Program-made: the position numbers and the translations under genes | Notes under the pieces: generated by a model | Told to the model about the DNA's origin: nothing | Databases searched by the model: none | What the model saw: only the letters and a program-made list of their open reading frames with translations | In this document: piece by piece, positions 59,582 through 64,000 of the stretch | Position numbering within the stretch: position 1 is the first letter of the stretch | Layout: each line of letters begins with the position of its first letter | From: Chitinophaga pinensis | GTDB lineage: Bacteria; Bacteroidota; Bacteroidia; Chitinophagales; UBA10324 | NCBI GenBank assembly: GCA_945892775.1 | Contig: CAMDDP010000007.1 | Span: 21,913-85,912, forward strand | Length of the DNA: 64,000 nucleotides | Reading direction: 5' to 3'

Positions 59582-62182
59582 ATGGCTACTAAAGTTACTA
59601 AGACAGGAGGAACGGGCAAGGCGCTTATGATTGTGGAAAGTCCGGCAAAGGCTAAAACAATTGAGAAATTTCTCGACAATAAATTTATTGTAAAGTCGAG
59701 TTATGGCCACATTCGTGATTTACCTAAGAACGATAAAGCCATAGATTTCAAAAATAATTTCGAGCCACTTTATGAAATTACACCCGATAAAACGGCGGTT
59801 GTTAGTGAACTGAAAAAACTGGCAAAGAATGCACAGGAAGTTTGGCTGGCAACCGATGAAGACCGTGAAGGAGAAGCCATTAGCTGGCACTTGTGTGAAG
59901 CACTTGGTTTAGATGTAACAAATGCAAAGCGAATTGTGTTTCATGAAATTACAAAGAAGGCAATTAAAGTTGCGGTGGAAAATCCACGCACTATTAATAT
60001 AGATCTTGTAAATGCACAACAGGCGCGAAGAATTTTAGATCGCATTGTTGGTTTTGAATTATCACCAATTCTCTGGAGAAAAATTTCTAATAAAAATGGA
60101 TTGAGTGCGGGGCGCGTGCAATCTGTTGCCGTGCGATTGATTGTTGATCGCGAACGCGAAATAAATAATTTTAATTCTGAATCCTCGTTTAAACTCATCG
60201 CTTACTTCACCGCAAAAGATAAATTCGGAAATGCCATATCTTTCAAAGCAGAATTAGCAAAGAACAAATCCGATGAAAAAAATGCACAGAAATTTTTAGA
60301 AAGTTGTGTTGGTGCGGATTATAAAGTAAGCGATATACAGATTAAGCCGGGTAAGCGATCGTCTGCTGCTCCGTTCACTACATCAACTTTACAGCAGGAA
60401 GCAAGTCGGAAACTCGGATTTGCTGTGGGGCGAACAATGAGTGTGGCGCAACGATTGTATGAGGCTGGAAAGATTACTTATATGCGAACCGATTCTGTTA
60501 GTTTATCTGAGACAGCAATGGACGCAATTGAAAATGAGATTAGCAGCAGCTTTGGCAATCCATATTATAAGCGAACCTCTTATGCAAATAAAACTGCAAA
60601 TGCTCAGGAAGCACACGAAGCCATTCGACCATCATATATTGAGAACAAGGAAACTGATGGAAGTATTGAAGAACAAAAATTATATAATTTAATTTGGAAG
60701 AGAACCATTGCCTCTCAAATGGCTGATGCAGAAATAGAGAAAACAATTGCACGGATTTCTATTCTGAAAAAAGGAAAATCTACTGATGACAATGAATTGG
60801 TTGCAAGCGGTGAAATGATTAAGTTCGATGGATTCCTGAAAGTATATATGGAATCAACAGATGATGATACCAATGTTGATGAAAGCACAATGCTTCCTTC
60901 ACTAGAAGTTAATCAGCATTTGGATTTGAAAGAAATGCTTGCCACACAGAAATTTACGAAAGCAACTGCACGATATACAGAGGCAATGTTGGTGAAGAAA
61001 TTAGAAGAGTTGGGAATTGGTCGGCCTTCAACTTATGCGCCAACCATCAGCACCATTCAGAAGCGAGAGTATGTGATGAGAAAAGACATTGATGGAAAAT
61101 TACGAGACATGCGAATTATATCATTACAAAATGATAAAGTGGAAAGTCGCCTTGAAATAGAAACTTATGCCAGTGAAAAAGGAAAACTATGCCCAACTGA
61201 TATTGGAATGATTGTAACAGATTTTCTATTGGAATATTTTCCAGTGGTAATGGATTTCAGTTTCACTGCTGGCATCGAAAAAGAATTTGATGAAGTAAGT
61301 AATGGAAACTTGGAATGGCATAAAATGCTTAAAGATTTTTACAAGCCATTTCATAAAAGTGTAGAAAGTACTTTGGAAAATGCCAAGCGTGCAACTGGGG
61401 AAAAGGAATTAGGCATTGATCCAAATAGTGGTAAGCCTGTAAGTGCGCGAATGGGGCGTTATGGACCGTATGTGCAGATTGGGAAGCCTGATGATGAAGA
61501 GAAGCCAAAGATTGCCTCACTCACACGCGGACAAAGTATTGAGACTATTACTTTTGAAGAGGCAATGGAATTGTTCAAGTATCCAAAGTTGATTGGTGTT
61601 GACCCTCTAACAAAGAAAAATGTTTACTTGCGTAACACTCAATATGGAATGGCAGTGCAATTGGGAGAAAGTGATTCGGAAGAAAAACCAAAGATTGCGA
61701 GCATACCTAAAGAAACCGAACCATCATTAGTTGATGTTGAATTAGCAATGAAGTTGTTAGAGTTTCCAAAGACTTTAGGAACTTTTGAAGAGAAAGATGT
61801 AAAGGTGAACAAGGGAAGATTTGGCCCTTATGTTTTGTGGAATGAAAAATTTTGTTCACTGAAAAAAGGACAGGATTTAATGACTATCACTCTTAGCGAA
61901 GCAATAATTTTAATAGAAGAGAAAAAAGCAAAAATTATTCAGGATTTTACTGAAGATGGAATTGTGGTAATGAAAGGACGCTGGGGTGCCATCATAAAAG
62001 CAGGACGGAAAATGATTGGTGTTCCTAAAGGAATGGATCCTGAAACCATTACAGTAGAAGAGTGTCGCGGTATGATTGGCCCGATAAAAACTTTTAAGAA
62101 AGCGGCTGCTAAAAAGCCATTTGCAGTGAAGAAACCTTTTGTTGCGAAAAAGATTGTAGCCAAAAAATCGAAGAAAAAATAA
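59582..62182 (+). CDS. topA: DNA topoisomerase I
   Basis: The 866-residue enzyme relaxes negative supercoils by single-strand passage. The ATG at 59582 (MATKVTKTGG) is chosen over the TTG one codon earlier. TOPRIM motifs LMIVESPAKAKTIEKF and WLATDEDREGEAISWHL are at 15-110; QQARRILDRIVGFELSP and AGRVQSVAVRLIVDRERE follow; the catalytic Tyr, about residue 300, is in ITYMRTDSVSLS. Instead of zinc fingers, the C-terminus has about four short Gly/Tyr repeats (ARMGRYGPYVQIG, LRNTQYGMAVQLG, NKGRFGPYVLWN, MKGRWGAIIKAG) and a Lys/Ala tail, typical of Bacteroidota TopA and suited to DNA binding. Confidence 0.97.
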   Translation: MATKVTKTGGTGKALMIVESPAKAKTIEKFLDNKFIVKSSYGHIRDLPKNDKAIDFKNNFEPLYEITPDKTAVVSELKKLAKNAQEVWLATDEDREGEAISWHLCEALGLDVTNAKRIVFHEITKKAIKVAVENPRTINIDLVNAQQARRILDRIVGFELSPILWRKISNKNGLSAGRVQSVAVRLIVDREREINNFNSESSFKLIAYFTAKDKFGNAISFKAELAKNKSDEKNAQKFLESCVGADYKVSDIQIKPGKRSSAAPFTTSTLQQEASRKLGFAVGRTMSVAQRLYEAGKITYMRTDSVSLSETAMDAIENEISSSFGNPYYKRTSYANKTANAQEAHEAIRPSYIENKETDGSIEEQKLYNLIWKRTIASQMADAEIEKTIARISILKKGKSTDDNELVASGEMIKFDGFLKVYMESTDDDTNVDESTMLPSLEVNQHLDLKEMLATQKFTKATARYTEAMLVKKLEELGIGRPSTYAPTISTIQKREYVMRKDIDGKLRDMRIISLQNDKVESRLEIETYASEKGKLCPTDIGMIVTDFLLEYFPVVMDFSFTAGIEKEFDEVSNGNLEWHKMLKDFYKPFHKSVESTLENAKRATGEKELGIDPNSGKPVSARMGRYGPYVQIGKPDDEEKPKIASLTRGQSIETITFEEAMELFKYPKLIGVDPLTKKNVYLRNTQYGMAVQLGESDSEEKPKIASIPKETEPSLVDVELAMKLLEFPKTLGTFEEKDVKVNKGRFGPYVLWNEKFCSLKKGQDLMTITLSEAIILIEEKKAKIIQDFTEDGIVVMKGRWGAIIKAGRKMIGVPKGMDPETITVEECRGMIGPIKTFKKAAAKKPFAVKKPFVAKKIVAKKSKKK

Positions 62183-62205
62183 TTGAATAAAATTGTTGAA
62201 CCAAT

Positions 62206-62240
62206 AAAAAAGCCACACTCAATCAGAGCGCTGCTTTTTT
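62206..62240. terminator. Weak possible terminator between topA and smc
   Basis: AAAAAAGC (62206-62213) can pair with GCTTTTTT (62233-62240), but the inner loop is long and mostly unpaired. Placement between the converging stops is the main support. Confidence 0.35.
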
Positions 62241-62251
62241 GATATTTGATT

Positions 62252-64000
62252 TTAATTCAAACTCCTGAAATCAACTGGAACAACTTTACTAACTCCTTGC
62301 TCCTGCATGGTCACACCATAAATAACATCCACAGTGCTCATGGTTTGTTTGTTGTGAGTTACAAGTATGAATTGTGAGTCCTGACTGAACTCTTTAATTA
62401 TGTCGTTGAACTTGTGAATGTTCGCATCATCTAACGGGGCATCCACTTCATCCAGAATACAAAATGGAGCAGGCTTCAATAAATAAAGCGAGAACAGCAG
62501 CGAGATAGCAGTCAATGTTTTTTCTCCTCCCGAAAGTTGATTGATGGTTTGTGGGCGCTTACCTTTTGGTTTTGCGATAATATCAATATCAGAATCAAGC
62601 GGACTCTCCGGATTCACGAGAATCAAATCACAGTCATCATCAGCAGTAAATAACGAACGGAAAACTTTTTGGAAATTTTCTTTCACTTTATTGAAAGCAG
62701 TTAAGAATTGTTCTTTAGCCGTGGTATCAATTTCTTCAATCGTCTTCAGCAACATTTCCTTCGCATTTGCCAAATCGGTTTTCTGGGTGATAATAAAATC
62801 AGCGCGTATTTTCATTTCATTAAATGCCTCAACAGCCATTGGATTTATCTCTCCAAAATTTTCAATTCGATTTCTTAATCGAGCTGTTTTTTCTGTCAAC
62901 TCTTCTTTGTTTTGATCAGCACTTGGTTCGCGATCCATCAGTTCATCAATGTTCAAATGGAATTCAATATCGAGTCGTTCCTTCAGTGAGCCCAACTGAA
63001 TTTTCATATCGGTTGACTTCTCTCTCACTTGATTCAGTATCATTTCCACCTGTTCCTTGCTGCGGTGTAACACTCTTATCTTTTCTTCCTCCGCATTTAT
63101 CTGTCCGCGGCTTTCATAATACACCTGTTCCACTTGCGCTACTGTTGCTTCCTGCCGGGTCTTCTCTTCATACAGGTGTATCAGTTCCACTTCGGCAATG
63201 CTCATCTTCTGTTCAATGTCGGCAAGCTGAGCAGTGGCGTGAATGATGGCGATGTTGTTGTTCTCAATCTGTTCCTTCAGTTGTGTGCGTGTTTGTTGCT
63301 TAAAATTTATTTCCTGTGCTACACCACTTAATTTATTTTGTTGTTGTAAAAACTGAATATTCTTTTGGTTGAAAGAGGTTGTCGAATCATTTAACCCCGA
63401 TTCCGAAACTTTGAATTCATTTTCCATTGATGTCAGCACTTCAAATAATGCTGCGCGCTTACCAACCAATTCCTGGCGATGATGATTCAGTAATTCATCT
63501 TCCGCATCTAACTCGTGTAATAACTGCTCCAAAACCTTTTTGCGCTCATCAGCTGCCAGTTGCGATTCTTCTAAATGATCAATTTTTGTTTTGATACTTG
63601 TTATCTGATTCTTCCATTGATTTAGCAGTTCTCTCGCTTCATCTAGTTGTTTATCTGTGCTTGATGCTTTCAATGTTAGCAATTCTTGTTGTTGCGTTTG
63701 CAATTGAGTACGAAGGCTTTCAGAATCAGTTTTCAGTTGTTCAATTTCTTTTCCTAATGCTTCCATGTTTTTTACACGGCCCAATCTCTTTCCGCTGAAA
63801 GAGCCAACCTGTCCACCAGAAACAGAGTATGGACTGCGCATCATTTTTCCGGAATGCGAAAGAATCACTGCATTTTTATTTCGAGTGCCTTCTACTTGTA
63901 AATCATTCTCTGCCACAAAAACATTGTGCAATAGGTAAGCCCCGAGTTTTTTATATTCATTATCTAAATCCAAAACACCCACTGCCGAAATTGTTCCTTC
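62252..64000 (-). CDS. smc: Chromosome segregation protein SMC, C-terminal half, cut by window edge
   Basis: The frame is open and in phase to base 64000, giving 582 codons of the C-terminal part. The edge cuts the hinge domain (GTISAVGVLDLDNEYKKLGA, GGQVGSFSGKRLGRVKNM). A long coiled coil rich in Glu/Gln/Lys follows (LGKEIEQLKTDSESLRTQLQ), then the C-terminal head with ABC signature NQLSGGEKTLTAISLLFSLY, Walker B PAPFCILDEVDAPLDDANIH and the D/H-loop region FILVTHNKQTMSTVDVIYGV, ending VVPVDFRSLN. SMC works with ScpA/ScpB to fold and separate chromosomes. The gene converges with topA. The GTG at 63980-63982 is not a start; the true N-terminus lies outside the window. Confidence 0.96.
   Translation of the reverse strand, partial: EGTISAVGVLDLDNEYKKLGAYLLHNVFVAENDLQVEGTRNKNAVILSHSGKMMRSPYSVSGGQVGSFSGKRLGRVKNMEALGKEIEQLKTDSESLRTQLQTQQQELLTLKASSTDKQLDEARELLNQWKNQITSIKTKIDHLEESQLAADERKKVLEQLLHELDAEDELLNHHRQELVGKRAALFEVLTSMENEFKVSESGLNDSTTSFNQKNIQFLQQQNKLSGVAQEINFKQQTRTQLKEQIENNNIAIIHATAQLADIEQKMSIAEVELIHLYEEKTRQEATVAQVEQVYYESRGQINAEEEKIRVLHRSKEQVEMILNQVREKSTDMKIQLGSLKERLDIEFHLNIDELMDREPSADQNKEELTEKTARLRNRIENFGEINPMAVEAFNEMKIRADFIITQKTDLANAKEMLLKTIEEIDTTAKEQFLTAFNKVKENFQKVFRSLFTADDDCDLILVNPESPLDSDIDIIAKPKGKRPQTINQLSGGEKTLTAISLLFSLYLLKPAPFCILDEVDAPLDDANIHKFNDIIKEFSQDSQFILVTHNKQTMSTVDVIYGVTMQEQGVSKVVPVDFRSLN

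Noticed and set aside
1..64000. tRNA, rRNA, CRISPR, riboswitch or prophage
   Set aside because: I looked for CCA/TpsiC-like patterns, regular spaced repeats and phage genes by eye and saw none; a tRNAscan-SE and Infernal run would be decisive.

Overview
This window comes from the chromosome of a Bacteroidota bacterium. The evidence is AT-rich DNA, SusC-like TonB receptors with an N-terminal carboxypeptidase-regulatory domain, two type IX secretion (T9SS) cargo proteins (one type A and one type B C-terminal domain), SprB repeats, many small lipoproteins with Cys-Lys-Lys after the signal peptide, MdoB/LtaS-like and DUF2061 proteins, promoter-like TTTG-N19-TAnnTTTG boxes, and no obvious Shine-Dalgarno sites. 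Order and genus cannot be fixed from the sequence alone. I saw no tRNA, rRNA, CRISPR array, insertion sequence or prophage. Most of the window is ordinary housekeeping chromosome.

Layout. 1-6.0 kb (minus): a very long TPR protein cut by the left edge, a TonB-dependent receptor and a YciO-type protein. 6.2-7.6 kb: pyruvate kinase. 7.8-14.1 kb (minus, operon-like): WD40-like periplasmic protein, CNT nucleoside transporter, glycosylasparaginase and a GH92 alpha-mannosidase; the last two look like a small N-glycoprotein breakdown set. 14.3-17.9 kb (plus): TPR lipoprotein, thrS and infC, with infC apparently starting at AUA, then a terminator where rpmI-rplT would usually follow. 18.4-18.8 kb: the decayed C-terminal end of a T9SS cargo gene. 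19-24.3 kb: ychF, sucC, a small lipoprotein, holA, AMP nucleosidase and a stand-alone HsdR-N nuclease-like gene.

25-32.2 kb: YqgE, a 2,4-dienoyl-CoA-reductase-type SDR and an alkaline-phosphatase-fold phosphotransferase (plus), facing a minus-strand run of methyltransferase, PAP2 phosphatase, ZIP transporter, enoyl-CoA hydratase and an FkbM methyltransferase gene broken by a frameshift. Between the two runs lies a short mosaic of duplicated pieces of the SDR gene and of the FkbM gene. 32.3-42.1 kb: a second TonB receptor, OsmC, an outer-membrane barrel candidate, lipA and the two large T9SS cargo proteins.

42.1-64 kb: a tandem DUF2061 membrane protein, an Rrf2 regulator, lpd, a LolA-like protein and ftsK; then etfB-etfA, a bifunctional nuclease, arfB and an ACC-deaminase-family enzyme; then a GLPGLI/DUF4412 protein, a LiuC-like hydratase, comEC, rimM coupled to a striking 13-residue-repeat protein, and cytidine deaminase; finally a saccharopine-dehydrogenase-like protein, topA and the C-terminal half of smc, cut by the right edge. 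The DECR-type SDR, two crotonase enzymes and ETF suggest fatty-acid and branched-chain acyl-CoA oxidation. The most unusual items are the AUA start of infC, the 28.5-29.4 kb rearrangement scar with its frameshifted FkbM gene, the decayed T9SS remnant, the repeat protein overlapping rimM, and a recurring -7 box placed 4-7 nt before start codons.
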